Origin: Pseudo-nitzschia pungens
Taxonomy: Eukaryota > Bacillariophyta > Bacillariophyceae > Bacillariales > Bacillariaceae
Reading direction: 5' to 3'
NCBI GenBank assembly: GCA_037355855.1
Contig: CM074766.1
Location: 1,488,001-1,552,000 of the forward strand
Length of the DNA stretch: 64,000 nucleotides
Shown here: positions 21,092 to 31,897 of the stretch, one piece after another
Layout of the letters: every line of letters starts with the position of its first letter
Numbering within the stretch: the stretch's first letter is position 1
Notes under the pieces: model-generated
Told to the model about the DNA's origin: nothing
The model's input: the letters and a program-made list of their open reading frames with translations, nothing else
Databases searched by the model: none
Position numbers and translations under genes: made by a program

Positions 21092-21743
21092 GGTTTCTTT
21101 CGGAGCTAGCTTTGGTTTGGTTTGGTTTGGTTTGATTTTTGGTGGGTGGAAATGGATCGTTGTTTGTGGGACGAGACAGATGAGCTTCCATTCCTTCTTG
21201 ACACCTTCCCGAGTTCTTGTGAGAGTTTCAAAAGTTAGACGAGCAACATATCGATTGATTCTGGTAACGTTAAGGTTACTAGTACCGGTAAGGTTTACAG
21301 CATTCAACGCTCCTTTCCTCTTTTGAAATGAATCTTCGACTCGTCCGAGCAACTTTCCGACAACTTTTTGTTTTTAAGACCCTAAAAAGGGGTAGTTTTG
21401 CAAGTTTGAAGTGATGGCTCTGTTACGAAACTCATAGGTACAAGTAATTACGTAAGTTACCAGCTACTCTGCCTAAACGTAACACTTTTTCCTCTTCTGA
21501 ACGGAAACTGCTACACGTACCGGTATGTAGAAGTGACTAAATCTACGAGTAAGCCTTACTTTCTCTGTCCCAGAGCCGATTGACTGGCTGTTCATGTCTT
21601 AGTCCTCGGCACATATATGGACTCTTTTGCTGGCATAATTATTCTCTCGTAAACACGTTCCACTATGACTTTCGAAACTGCGAGACAAGATTTTTCTCCG
21701 GAGACTCACTCCGCGACGAAAGAAAAACGGGACACAAGAGGAG
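21092..21743. other. Divergent intergenic region
   Basis: This stretch lies between the start of the minus-strand GLTP-like gene and the start of the AKR gene, so it probably holds both promoters. It contains GGTTT tandem units at about 21114-21132 and an AAGGTTAC word at about 21274. No gene is supported. Confidence 0.5.
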
Positions 21744-23573
21744 ATGATGCATTTTTTGAAATCCCCGTGCTTAGGTCATATCTTTCCAACCGCTCACACA
21801 CCCGAGAACGCGCTATCACGAACCAAAGTGCTTCAACGACAGATTGCGCTTTTAAGCTTTCGGCAACTGACAATCATGATCCGCACTGTCTTCATAGCTC
21901 TGATTTTCATCTTTCTGTTCGCTTTGTTGGCGTTGACGCTCCGGCAATTGCCGTCGCCTCTGGAACCCACCAAGGAAGAGAGCGATATCAACGTCGTTCC
22001 AGAGCGGATCCTGCACAACGACGTGACCGGTAACGATAGCAATAACAATAACGACATTGCCGATGCCCCCCCGCATGTCTCGATGGAGGATGAAATACAT
22101 GCCGTACCATCGTCTCTGGAAACTAATCAAGAGGAACACGATGTCATGAACGATTCATCATCGTCGGAAATCATTCAGGAAGAGCATGATATCGTTGCCG
22201 ATCCATCATCTTCGGAAAGCATTCAGGAAGATCACGATACCATGTCCGATCCATCGTCTTCGGAAAGCATTCAGGAGGAGCACGATGCCATGTCCGATCC
22301 ATCGTCTTCGGAAAGCATTCAGGAGGAGCACGATACCATGTCCGATCCATCGTCTTCGGAAACCATCCACGAAGAACAGAATCATGTTGTGACCGACCCC
22401 TCGTCTTCGGAGAATAACCAGGAAGAGCAAAATTCCATTTCCGTTCCAATGGGCACCCTTCACAACGGCGTAAGTGTTCCACTGGTGGGACTGGGATGCG
22501 CCAGTGGGGTCCGCGAAAACAACGTATGGACCGCGCTCTGGATCGGGTATCGATTTCTGGACACGGCGCAGAGCTATAATTGGGGCTACCACGAAGACGA
22601 GGTGGGCACGGCTCTGAGGGCATTCCGGGAGGAGACCCACAACGAGCGGGTCTTTCTACAAACCAAGATCCACCCCGAGGACCTGGGATACGAAGCAACC
22701 AAGCGAGCCGTGCACCTGTCGCTGCAGCGATTGCAGGTCGACCGCATCGATTCCGTCCTGATCCACAAGCCGCATTGCTGGGAGGGCGCCTGCAGAAAAA
22801 CTCCAGAGGGGACCTGGCAGGACTCGTGGAAGGCCCTCGAGGAATTCTACGAAAGCGGAATCATCGCCCACTCGATCGGGATCTGTGACATTGGAAACGA
22901 CCACCTCCTCGACGAGCTCCTGTCCCAGCGCATCAAGCCTCACATCATCCAGAACTGGATGGATCCCCTGCACCAGGACGTGTACATGAGACGCAAGATC
23001 CAGAGCCACGGCATACTCTACCAGGCCTATTCGAGCCTCGGCACCCAGTGGAAACACCAAGGGTACGATCGCAACCCGGTACTGAATCATCCCCTGCTCC
23101 TCGAAATTGCCGGAAACCACGGCGCCGACGTAGGCCAGGTCATCGTGCAATGGGCCACGATCCGCCACGGGGTGTCCGTGCTGCCGGCGTCGACGAACGC
23201 TGCCCGACAGGAGGGAAACCTCCGAAACAGCTTTTTGTTTACGCTGTCCGAGCACGAGCTCGATTGGATCGACTCGCTGGACGGAAAGCAACCGCGACGG
23301 GAGGAGGATGCGGTCAACAACAACGCCGTGAAGATCGAATTTCGTGGCGATGAGGAACGCACGGTGGACGTCTTCTGGTTTGACCAGAAGGGGAATAAGG
23401 AAGTCCACCAGGGATCCGTATCTCCAGGGCGGGTTCTCTCCCTGGATACCTTCCACGGCCACATCTTTCGGTTCCGGGACGGTGATCAAACCGCGTACCA
23501 CGACCTCATGGTTGTCCGGGAAGCCGGGGTGCGCCAGGTCCACGTGATTGAACCCTACAATGAGGAGTTGTGA
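21744..23573 (+). CDS. Membrane-anchored aldo-keto reductase with VHL-beta-like C-terminus
   Basis: A single-exon 609-aa frame. Residues 45-67 (MIRTVFIALIFIFLFALLAL) form a signal anchor; translation could also begin at that Met (21876). Residues of about 135-230 are an acidic stalk of five or six 16-residue repeats (DPSSSESIQEEHDTMS). The aldo-keto reductase barrel covers about 236-525: GLGCASG, FLDTAQSYNWGYHEDEVG (catalytic Asp and Tyr), QTKIHPED (Lys) and VLIHKPHC (His), so the tetrad is intact. The last 80 residues resemble the von Hippel-Lindau beta domain: VDVFWFDQKGNKEVHQGSV, then PGRVLS, then GHIFRFRDG. The reductase call is firm. The VHL-like call rests on spacing and the Trp, PG-R and GH-x-(W/F)-x-FRD landmarks. 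Confidence 0.88.
   Translation: MMHFLKSPCLGHIFPTAHTPENALSRTKVLQRQIALLSFRQLTIMIRTVFIALIFIFLFALLALTLRQLPSPLEPTKEESDINVVPERILHNDVTGNDSNNNNDIADAPPHVSMEDEIHAVPSSLETNQEEHDVMNDSSSSEIIQEEHDIVADPSSSESIQEDHDTMSDPSSSESIQEEHDAMSDPSSSESIQEEHDTMSDPSSSETIHEEQNHVVTDPSSSENNQEEQNSISVPMGTLHNGVSVPLVGLGCASGVRENNVWTALWIGYRFLDTAQSYNWGYHEDEVGTALRAFREETHNERVFLQTKIHPEDLGYEATKRAVHLSLQRLQVDRIDSVLIHKPHCWEGACRKTPEGTWQDSWKALEEFYESGIIAHSIGICDIGNDHLLDELLSQRIKPHIIQNWMDPLHQDVYMRRKIQSHGILYQAYSSLGTQWKHQGYDRNPVLNHPLLLEIAGNHGADVGQVIVQWATIRHGVSVLPASTNAARQEGNLRNSFLFTLSEHELDWIDSLDGKQPRREEDAVNNNAVKIEFRGDEERTVDVFWFDQKGNKEVHQGSVSPGRVLSLDTFHGHIFRFRDGDQTAYHDLMVVREAGVRQVHVIEPYNEEL
22152..22440 (+). repeat. 48-bp coding tandem repeat in the AKR stalk
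   Basis: About six 48-base units, each beginning GATCCATCGTCTTCGGA, encode the acidic 16-residue repeats. The unit is in frame, and copies 2-4 are nearly identical, which suggests recent expansion by slippage or unequal exchange. Confidence 0.85.
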
Positions 23574-24120
23574 TGGGTTTCATCATGTGTTCGGAAGACA
23601 ACAAGGACATTCTTAAGGTTCCATTTTGCGGTTTGAATCTGGATGGGTAGATATCGGCAGTTCAGATAGCAGTTCAGAATACTCGAATGGGATGCCATTG
23701 TACAAAGGAATTGAAAGCCCGCTTGTTGGGGATGTCCTTCTCCCGCTGTTCTGCAAGTTACACCAGTAAACGAGAAAGTATCATACAACTAACCTTGCAT
23801 TACCTCCAGTTGCACATTCGGAATTAGCGAAGCAATGGTCTTCTTACTACACGTTGAACAAGGAAATTCAATCTACCCCTCCTAGCAATATTTTGCGAGA
23901 AAAAATGCAAGGGAAAGACGGTTTTGGTAGGAGGATTTTGTTCTGTTTTCTCTCGAAGGAACGACACTATCTGGGTGTGACGGAGTACCGTTCTTGTACA
24001 ACGCTTCTCTGCGGTGTGTCACCTGATAGACGCAACACGTGTTTGTAAACAATCCAAAGTAATCAAAACATTTTCACAAAATTGCTCTCTCTCGGCATAG
24101 GATCGCGGAAGCACGGTATG
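23574..24120. other. Convergent intergenic space
   Basis: This stretch lies between the AKR gene end and the end of the small membrane-protein gene on the other strand. No gene or RNA feature is seen. Confidence 0.5.
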
Positions 24121-24603
24121 CTACTCGGAGCCTCGATTTGTCGTAGGTTCAACCCCCCTTATTGTTTCCAATCCTTCCTTTCCCCGTATCAAACCATTGA
24201 GACCGGGAAGCTTAGGTTTCTTGATTATGTCGTCCCACTTTGGAAGGATCCCCCGGACGTTTTCGGTGCCTACGTCGTAGGCAATATCGGTAGCGGTGAT
24301 CCCCGGAATCATTGTTTCCCACACGATTTGCGACATCAGGGATGGCAGGGACAGGAAGAGACCAAACCCGATCGTCGCCGCGATCTTGATGTATTTGCGA
24401 ATGAGCCGCGTCGAAGGATCGTCATCTTCCTGACTGTTGCTCTCGGGTTCTGGTCTGTCGTGAGTTTCGTTGGATTGATCGGTGTCTTCCACAACGGCCA
24501 ACGCAACGCCGTAGCCAACCAAGCCTGCACCTAACACCGTCTTGAAGCAATTGACGGCAAAGTAGAAGGAAAATGGTCGCGCTATTTGAGACCAGGGTGC
24601 CAT
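24121..24603 (-). CDS. Small two-helix membrane protein, unknown
   Basis: 160 aa from ATG 24603. The first hydrophobic segment (TVLGAGLVGYGVALAVV) is followed by an acidic hydrophilic stretch (about residues 40-65), a second hydrophobic segment (IAATIGFGLFLSLPSLM), and a polar C-terminus with WETMIPGITATDIAYDVG and KPKLPGLNGLIRG. I do not recognise the family. Size and pattern would suit a mitochondrial or peroxisomal membrane protein, but nothing fixes the location. Confidence 0.6.
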   Translation of the reverse strand: MAPWSQIARPFSFYFAVNCFKTVLGAGLVGYGVALAVVEDTDQSNETHDRPEPESNSQEDDDPSTRLIRKYIKIAATIGFGLFLSLPSLMSQIVWETMIPGITATDIAYDVGTENVRGILPKWDDIIKKPKLPGLNGLIRGKEGLETIRGVEPTTNRGSE

Positions 24604-26269
24604 TTTATTGTTTGTTTCGTTGTTTGTTTGTTGTTACGAGTTTTCGGGTTTCTGATCGTTTTTGCAGAGTGAAAGAGATGTGTCAGGAACGCGCACTCTT
24701 CAGAACCAACAATTTTGACAAAATTTCTTTTGTAAAACACCAATACGGTATCGTAACCTTACTTCTGATAATAATCTGGATCTGATGGAGTTTCTTTTGG
24801 CCTGTCGTCATTGTGTTGGTGTACTGTTTAGTTACGAGTCTTTTCCTTGCGCAGTGAGTGTGGATGGCGAATTCATACTAAGAGTCATTCTGTTCTAATT
24901 TGTACTTCTCTGTTGTACATTTTTCCCAAAAAATAGTAGGCATACCGTAGCTAGCACCAGGTCTCCAAATCACTACTACTAGTAGTAGTAGCTCCTGCCA
25001 TTGAGTAGTCTTCTTGGTATTCTACTAGCGTTGGTTTGACTAGCACTTGTTGAGAGATTAAGATGCCGCTTTACTACAGGTCGCTCTGCTAGTACTATTT
25101 CTTCCTCACAAAACAGGAGTAGCCTACTAGTAGTAACCTTAGTGAAAGCAAATCGTGTGAAGTAAATTATCGGTGCTATTGCGCTAGTATGGATGAAAGC
25201 TGACGGATTGTTAGATCAGCAAGAGGGATATCTATGACTGTTAATTTCAGTCACCAAGAAGTTCACTCACAACTGGCCTTGGTGGTCCTACTAGTGATGA
25301 GCTAGTGTTGGTCCTTGTAGTTGTGGTAGTCCTGGTGGTGGTCCTACTAGTGGTGGTCCTACTACTAATGGTGGCCCTGGCGCAATAGGTATGTTTTTGT
25401 GCGGGCGCTACCGTTGTCTGATTTATTTTTTTGTTCTTCTTTTGCTTTTGGTTACTGCGTAAGGTTTACTGGTTTGTCGGCAGCATCTGGCGAGACGATT
25501 CTCTACCGTAGTCAGAGAGATAATACCAGTAAGGTAAGTTACGAGTAAGACCTGAACATTACTACGTACTTGGCATGTACCGTATGTTGACAGGTATTTA
25601 TGTGAGAAATTAAAAACGAAAAAATGTACTTCGATAGATTCGAGCGGCACCCGTACGTTTATGATAGAATGGATTAACGATTAACATTTCACATTTTAAG
25701 GTTACTTAGGTCATGAGCTGTCGAATATCGACTCTAGTACATCGTAATAAATCTTTACGGAGAAGTCTTACGAGGTCTAGCAGTGTGTACGAAGTTCTGT
25801 TCCTTGGGTTCGAAGAAAGTTAAAGTTCTCGAGGCTGACTGGTGCCCATCGGATGATTCTTTCACCGTGATTGTCGCATGTGATGCTGAGGAAAGGAATT
25901 CGATCTCGGAAACATCACTGGGAGTGACAATGTCTTTTTGCTCATCGGCTTCAGACTACTCATACCGTATGATGTTTGATGGAGTCTGTTCTTGCGATAG
26001 GAATGCCGCTCCAAAATGTAGGCACAAATAGGAGCATCAATCTCCTTCCATTAGTTGTAGATTCATCCTCGACCCAAGAAGTAAAGCCTTCCGCATGGTG
26101 TTGTCGTACTGCGGTAACTATTCCAATGCGATGAACCTATATTGAGAAAAGTGATGTAGCTAGTTAATCTCTATTTTACTATTGGCGGTTATCAACTTGC
26201 TAAACTCTATTGTAAAAGTACTGCGTGCGTCAAAATTTCTTCCGAAAACATTGGTATCACTGTACACGT
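24604..26269. other. Long intergenic region, repeats only
   Basis: No gene is supported. It holds CTACTAGTAG runs (about 24970-25140), an imperfect minisatellite of CCTACTAGTGGTGGT-like units at about 25283-25383, and TAAGGTTA-type words near 24754, 25133 and 25698. An 82-codon plus-strand frame near 25783 lacks an ATG. Confidence 0.5.
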
Positions 26270-26330
26270 TTACATTTCACCAACGATAGGGATGGATCCT
26301 CCCAATTGTTCGTGGACCATGAGTCCCAAA

Positions 26331-26362
<32 letters not shown>

Positions 26363-26878
26363 TTCGATGGCACGCTTGTTGAGCTTGGTCTCTTCATCGA
26401 ACTTGTCCCATCCAAAGTCAATGTATCCGTTTCGGAAGTCACCGACGAATTCACCCTCTCCGGTGACATCTTTCATGACAGCCAATTCCAAGACGGCAAT
26501 GAAGGCAATGATTTGGGCCAAACCACCTCCGGGGATGGCGTCAGGTCCTTGGATGGCGGCCCATCCGTTGGGGTAGTCAGCGAAGGCATGTCCGGACTTG
26601 TCAATGTCACCAGGAAGGTGGATTCCGTTGCGGGTGACAATTTGTCCGAGGAAGGCAAGCTGACAGATACGTCCGTGCTTGACCTCAACGTATCGGAGAC
26701 GGTCGAATTGTTCTTGGTCTCCACTGGAGACAAGTCCAAGAGGATCGAAGAATCCAAGAGGAGGCTGGGCTCCAAGGGCATCCTCAAAGGCGTTCAAGGA
26801 GGTGGAGGTGGCCTTTTGCTGGACAGGGGCGAAAGCAGCGGCGGCGGCGATGAGGGAGGCAAAGATGGCAGACTTCAT
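26270..26878 (-). CDS. Fucoxanthin chlorophyll a/c-binding protein (Lhcf type)
   Basis: Light-harvesting antenna protein of the diatom thylakoid, binding chlorophyll a, chlorophyll c and fucoxanthin. I start at ATG 26878, giving 202 aa, because the signal peptide begins there: MKSAIFASLIAAAAAFAP, whose AAFAP is the classic diatom plastid cleavage motif. Helix 1 has RLRYVEVKHGRICQLAFLG (the Glu/Arg chlorophyll ligand pair), helix 2 is GLAQIIAFIAVLELAV, and helix 3 has RAIELNNGRAAMMGILGL with the second Glu-Asn-Arg site. The length matches Lhcf proteins. The coding sequence shows strong preference for C/G-ending codons such as AAG, GTC and ATC, as expected for a highly expressed gene. Confidence 0.97.
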
Positions 26879-27815
26879 TTTGGATATTGATGTTTTGGTG
26901 AGGGTTGATAAGAATTGTGAGACAAGGAAGTTACGCAAGGAGTTGGGAAGTTCGACGGTCAGAGGTGATGAAGAATAACGGGAGGTGATAGTGAAACGAC
27001 GAACAACGATCTGAATTTTCCGCGGAAGAGAAAGATTGCGACAAAGATACCTTCAAGAGTGCTGGATCGATTCATTCAAAATCATTCATTCCTCACCCTT
27101 CTCTGTCCATTGGAATTCAATACGACTGAAAAATCACGGGAATGAATGAATCAGGATCTTTGAAATTTGGAAAAAAGAAGCATAGTGTCAAGTCAGCCAA
27201 GTTAATCGAAGGCGTGCTGGCGTGCATGTTCGGTTGGTGAACTCATACAGTAAAACCTTACCCGTGACGAGAAAAAAATCATGATTTTGACGATGATTCA
27301 TTCATTCGCTATGAATCATCATCAATGAATCAATCAAAATCATCTCTTCGATTCTCAAAATGTGACTTATGGACATAATAGATACTATAAGTATCTATTG
27401 TACATACTATAATATTGTAAACTTCCCAGTTCGTACGAAGTAACCTTACGAGTACCAAGTAAGGTTACAGTACGGTAATACTACAAGTAAGGTTACTACC
27501 ACTTCGTAAATGTACATTTTACGTATGGTGTAATGCACAATCCCCATCGACTGTCCCCCAGTGCTACCTCACATACCGGTACCTGGTACTACCGATTTCT
27601 ACGGAAGCAGAAGATCAGCTACATGACTCAAAATCAAAACAAGAATTTTTCCGATGATAGAAATAAATACCGGTAATGCTCTGAACTTCGCGGTTCTCCG
27701 CCGTAATATTAGTACTAAGATCAAATACCGTTCTCATAGATCGCATCAAAATCACACAGACAGAAAGGATCGCTCTGAACTTTGCAGGATCCAATGCACC
27801 ACCCAGGTAGTGACA
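26879..27815. other. Divergent promoter region, Lhcf / P450
   Basis: The upstream regions of the antenna gene (-) and the P450 gene (+) face each other here. It is AT-rich with many GAATGAAT/ATTCATTC and AATCATCA runs (about 27060-27360), a bend-like TATAGTACTATA stretch near 27380, and three AAGGTTAC/TAACCTTA words at 27440-27500. I cannot assign a light-response element. Confidence 0.5.
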
Positions 27816-29537
27816 ATGACATCGCAGAATCTTAAACTAGCAATCTCCATCTCAGACTTCCTTGTCCTCCTTGTCGGTGCAGTGACTCTCTTTTGCGTCT
27901 TGTCTGGAACTGCATGGATGAACCGGGCGAAAACTCGTGATCGGAGCAAAACTGATACCGACGACGGAGAGATTGAATACCCACCCACACCTCCCGACAA
28001 ACATTGGCTGCTTGGCCATGCCTTGCACCTGAACCCATCAAATTTGGGCGTCCCCAAAGAAAGTTCCCACGATGTGATCTTTGGGGCTTGGTTACCGAAG
28101 TTGAAAAGCAAGGTGGTCATGTTCGAACTACCCGTCATCGGTAGATTTATTGTCGTCGGAGACGCTGCGGTTGCGAAACATGTGCTTAACACCAAAAACA
28201 AAGAAAACAATAGCATCGTTCCCTTCCCCAAGTCTCCTACCTACAAAAGCATTTTCTCTCTGACGGGGAGAAAAAGCATTCTCGTCACGGAGGGAACTGA
28301 ATGGCAATCCCAGCGTCGCCTATACAATCCTGGATTTACTCCCGAGTATCTCAAGTCTATAGTGTCAATTATAGCAGAAAAATGCGATCGATTTGTAGCG
28401 GCCTGCGAGAGGGAGGACGTCAACCACGGCTTGCCTACCAACATGTGGGAGCGTGCCATAGATCTGACCTCCGACGTCATTGCGCAGGTGGCTTTCGGTG
28501 AAGATTGGGGAAATTATTCGGAACACACGAGCGAGAACAGCGACAACAAACGTGATGCCGACTACGAAATCCGAAAGTGCGGAATTCAGACCCTGGACAA
28601 ATCCCGAAAACTGGCCACGATTATTGGTCTGAACATGAAGGAGCCACTTCAGCGGTTCTTCAACTTCTTCCGAATGTACAGGAGTTGGCGTTTGTCCGTA
28701 TCGCTCGATCGGGACATACAAGGTTTGGTACAACGGCGGTTAGACAGAATGAGCCACATGGAAGAAAGCAAACAATCCGAGAATGATTCACAAACTAAAT
28801 CGAAGGATATCCTCTCTATGACGCTATCGAATTTTCTTCGCGAGTCAAGCGACAAGTCTGCATCTTTTAGCTCCGATGACATGGAACACGTGACCGCACA
28901 GCTCAAGACTTTTTATTTTGCGGGCCACGATACAACCGCAACGACCATCGCGTGGGCGTATTGGCTCCTCGTACAGCATCCCGAGAAATTGGAGAAAGCC
29001 AGACAGGAAGTTAGCGACCACATCGGGCACGAGTGGACGGAGAACGTTCTCGGGAGTGGCAAGAACCTTAAGGATGGTTTGACGTACGAAAAGCTACAGC
29101 AATGTAGCTACCTCGACTGTGTTGCGCGTGAAACCCTCCGCCTCTATCCCCCCGCTTCCACCACGCGGTATGCCACTGACCCCGCCGCAAAGTACGGCAA
29201 GTACAAGCTGGGTGACAGCAGAGTCCACATCAACATCTATGCCATTCAACGCGATCCCGATCTTTGGGGAGAAGATGCCAACGACTTTGTGCCCGAGCGA
29301 TTTTTGGGAGAGAATGGCCGGAAACTCGTTTCGTCACACATTTTCCTGCCGTTCAGCAAGGGGCCCCGGGATTGCATCGGGAAGTATTTTGCCCTGTTGG
29401 AAGCGAAAATTGCGCTCGCAGTCCTCATAACCCGATTCGACGGGGTAGCGGTGGATGCCGAGAAGGAAGTCTATATGGCAACATTGACGTCTCTTCCAAT
29501 GAATGGATGCAAAGTAAAATTATCTCGCCGAGTTTGA
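27816..29537 (+). CDS. Cytochrome P450 monooxygenase
   Basis: Heme-thiolate monooxygenase, 573 aa if started at ATG 27816; the frame is open for 54 more codons upstream, but the anchor begins here (FLVLLVGAVTLFCVLSGTAW). Landmarks in order: the Pro-rich hinge PPTPPD, helix C WQSQRRLYNPGF, I-helix FYFAGHDTTATTIAW, K-helix ETLR, PERF, and the heme loop FSKGPRDCIGKYFA with the cysteine ligand. The architecture is that of a microsomal class II P450 anchored in the ER. The long I-helix and heme region are closest in feel to the CYP4/CYP3-like clans, but I cannot name the family or a substrate. Confidence 0.95.
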   Translation: MTSQNLKLAISISDFLVLLVGAVTLFCVLSGTAWMNRAKTRDRSKTDTDDGEIEYPPTPPDKHWLLGHALHLNPSNLGVPKESSHDVIFGAWLPKLKSKVVMFELPVIGRFIVVGDAAVAKHVLNTKNKENNSIVPFPKSPTYKSIFSLTGRKSILVTEGTEWQSQRRLYNPGFTPEYLKSIVSIIAEKCDRFVAACEREDVNHGLPTNMWERAIDLTSDVIAQVAFGEDWGNYSEHTSENSDNKRDADYEIRKCGIQTLDKSRKLATIIGLNMKEPLQRFFNFFRMYRSWRLSVSLDRDIQGLVQRRLDRMSHMEESKQSENDSQTKSKDILSMTLSNFLRESSDKSASFSSDDMEHVTAQLKTFYFAGHDTTATTIAWAYWLLVQHPEKLEKARQEVSDHIGHEWTENVLGSGKNLKDGLTYEKLQQCSYLDCVARETLRLYPPASTTRYATDPAAKYGKYKLGDSRVHINIYAIQRDPDLWGEDANDFVPERFLGENGRKLVSSHIFLPFSKGPRDCIGKYFALLEAKIALAVLITRFDGVAVDAEKEVYMATLTSLPMNGCKVKLSRRV

Positions 29538-30004
29538 AATTGTGTTGCAATGCAACTGTGTTGCATGCTATATGTGCTCAATGTTAACATACGGAACAAG
29601 ATTCTGATATCGCGTATAAAGTCTTTGTCTCTTTTACTGACCATGTCGTTTAATAGAATTGCAAATTGTAGACTACTTATAAGTTGTTGGATTTCATGAC
29701 GAAAGACAATGTCTTGCAGTAATGCCTATCGATCTTATATTACATACAATCCTTCTTCGAACTCGAAAAACGCGTAGGTCTCAGGCACAAAGGTCTTTCC
29801 GGACACCATGATGTCATTGTTGATAGTTTTGCAAGGGCTACGCTTACGTCCAGTTGGTTCTCTCATAACGACAAGAATTTCAGTCTCGCAACAAATGATC
29901 ACCAAAACAATTTTGGCTTGATTTTTCGTGGAAGAGATTATTGGAACCGCGGGATATTGTAATAGATGAAACTGAAATTAAATTATCTCTGTCGGGAGAT
30001 TGTC
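29538..30004. other. Convergent intergenic space
   Basis: This stretch lies between the P450 stop and the end of the TTL-like gene. It is AT-rich and no gene is seen. Confidence 0.5.
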
Positions 30005-31897
30005 CTATTTGACGTTGCATCCCTCTTTTGCGGTGGACCGTTTATAACCGTCGTAGTAATAGACGTCGCCATCGGCATAAATGATCTCCCTAAGGGTTTG
30101 AGTACAAATCGCAAATTTTGAGGGAGTGGAAAGGGTGAGTCGTTGTGGAAAAAATGATTGCAGTGTGGCCACACAATAACAATAAAAAGATCCAAACAAA
30201 AAATGATACTGCACATTTCCCGTAGCCAAGTTTCCGCGCTAGTCCTTGGCAGCATTGCGTCCGCGAGTTCTCTATCACACCCCTACCCGCTTCAACACTT
30301 ACCAGTTTCCGGATTTCTCAAAGGGCAGCAATGGTTGTTTCCGTTCCTGCTTTCGTCCGACTTCTTCCAGAACGTCAACCATGCCATTGAATAACGACGC
30401 GTGCATTTCGAGCCGGAAGTAGTAATCCTCGTCCAGTCCGCATCCGTTCTGTGGTTCGATGAACCACACGTCGAGGTCGTTGTCGAGGATGAAATCCGCG
30501 CAATAGAATTGAAAGGAATTTTCCGACGAGAGTCTCGGTTCGTCCTTGTGCAAATCCGGAACCCGGAAGGATTCGTCCTTCATGATTTCGATCATCTCTC
30601 CCAGGGCGTGCTTGAACTGGTTCCGCACGTGTTCCACCGGTGTGTTGCCGTTTGGGAAGGGCGTGAATTTCCCCTTGCGTTTCTGGTGTTCGTTTAGGGC
30701 GTCCTCGAGTTGCCAAAAGGTAGCCTTCGTTTCGGCACCCAACCCCGTGTGAGAGGTCAGGTGGGACGTCGTGTCGTCAAAGGATTTTTCGCTGTAAACA
30801 GCGTTTCCGACGCGGACGTATCCGTCGTGGTAGAGTACCACCAGCGGATCCAGACTGGCCACAAACCAATACATGCGCACGTCGAACTTGCGTTGGTTCC
30901 AGGTCATCTCGTTGCAGATGTACCTCTGGATGATGCTCTCTTCGAGTTCCTCCTCGTCTTCGCTTCCGCTTGCCTGTTCCGGCTGGTGTTTTTTCTCGCG
31001 ATAGTCGTCGAGCGCTTTTTTAGATTCTTCCGGCAACCTCAGGAGTTCGGGGCTGTTGGGAGCCATGATTGTGATTCCTTTTCCCTGATTGACATTGGAA
31101 AGCTTGTGAACCCAGGGATGGTCCTTCCCGTTTCCTTCTTCTAAAACGCGACGAAAGGCTTCTATTTCGCTCTTTGTTTCGGTCAGCATGTAGGATTCCG
31201 GAACGTAAACGCTCGGAGCCTTTCCGGTGGCCCGCTCGTATTTCTTGTAGTAGTAGACGAAGTTGCTCTTCTGGTTCCACTTCTCGAGTCCCGGGATGTA
31301 ATTGAATCGCTGCCAGGGTTGGAGTTCCGTTGCCCAGTCCGCGTAGTTGGAGTAAGTGTAAATGATGTGGGCATTGTCCGTGTCGTCTACCCGATTCCAG
31401 CCTCTGGAACGAAGCGCCCTGGCAATGGGCTGGGAGATTTTTTTTCCGTCATAGTAAAACGTCTTGCGATATTCAGACGGCACGGGGGTGAAGGATTTTC
31501 GGTTCTTGAGGTTTCTGTTTTTGATCCGAATGTCCTGAAAGGATGCCTTGCGTTTCGAATCGAGTGTGTTCCCAAACCAATTTCCGAACTCTGTCATATC
31601 TTTCGGACACGACGGCGAGAGTTCCGTGAACACGTTTCCCGTAGCGGTATTCGTGAGAGTCGACGATCCACCCATCCAGTGATAGACAACGAGAAACGTC
31701 GTGAGATTGCTGACTACGAGCAGACCGGCGAGAAGAAGGACATTCTTGGTGTTGTTTTGTATCAGGACTAGTAGTCGTCGTTTCTCCTTCCCATGCCTGA
31801 TACAAGAGGATTTTTCGATGTCCGTATCATCGCATTGCGAGCTCGACAATTGAGAATTGGTAGGGCTGCTGCTTGGAGACTTCCTGCTTCGAATCAT
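30005..31897 (-). CDS. TTL-like ligase, type II membrane protein, two exons
   Basis: Tubulin-tyrosine-ligase-family ATP-grasp enzyme. The first exon runs from ATG 31897 to 30303 and the second from 30089 to 30005, giving about 559 aa. The long frame stops at a TAA that is part of a perfect GTAAGT donor, and the phase-2 junction gives SGN-W-EIIYADGDVYYYDG, ending KEGCNVK; this tail fits the protein better than a stop at the donor. An anchor (VLLLAGLLVVSNLTTFLVVY) follows a Ser-rich cytosolic N-terminus. Catalytic landmarks are WVHKLSNVNQGKGI, RKFDVRMYWFVAS and FYCADFILDNDLDVWFIEPQ, with the metal-binding Glu-x-x-x-Gly region. With the catalytic domain in the secretory lumen, tubulin is an unlikely substrate. 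Confidence 0.88.

Noticed and set aside
25783..26031. 82-codon plus-strand frame
   Set aside because: It lacks an ATG and has no motif; it lies in repeat-rich intergenic DNA.
27541..27630. Third copy of the CAGCTGTCCCC foldback family
   Set aside because: Only CTGTCCCCC and a GATTTCTACGGA word are shared; the arms are not inverted copies of each other.
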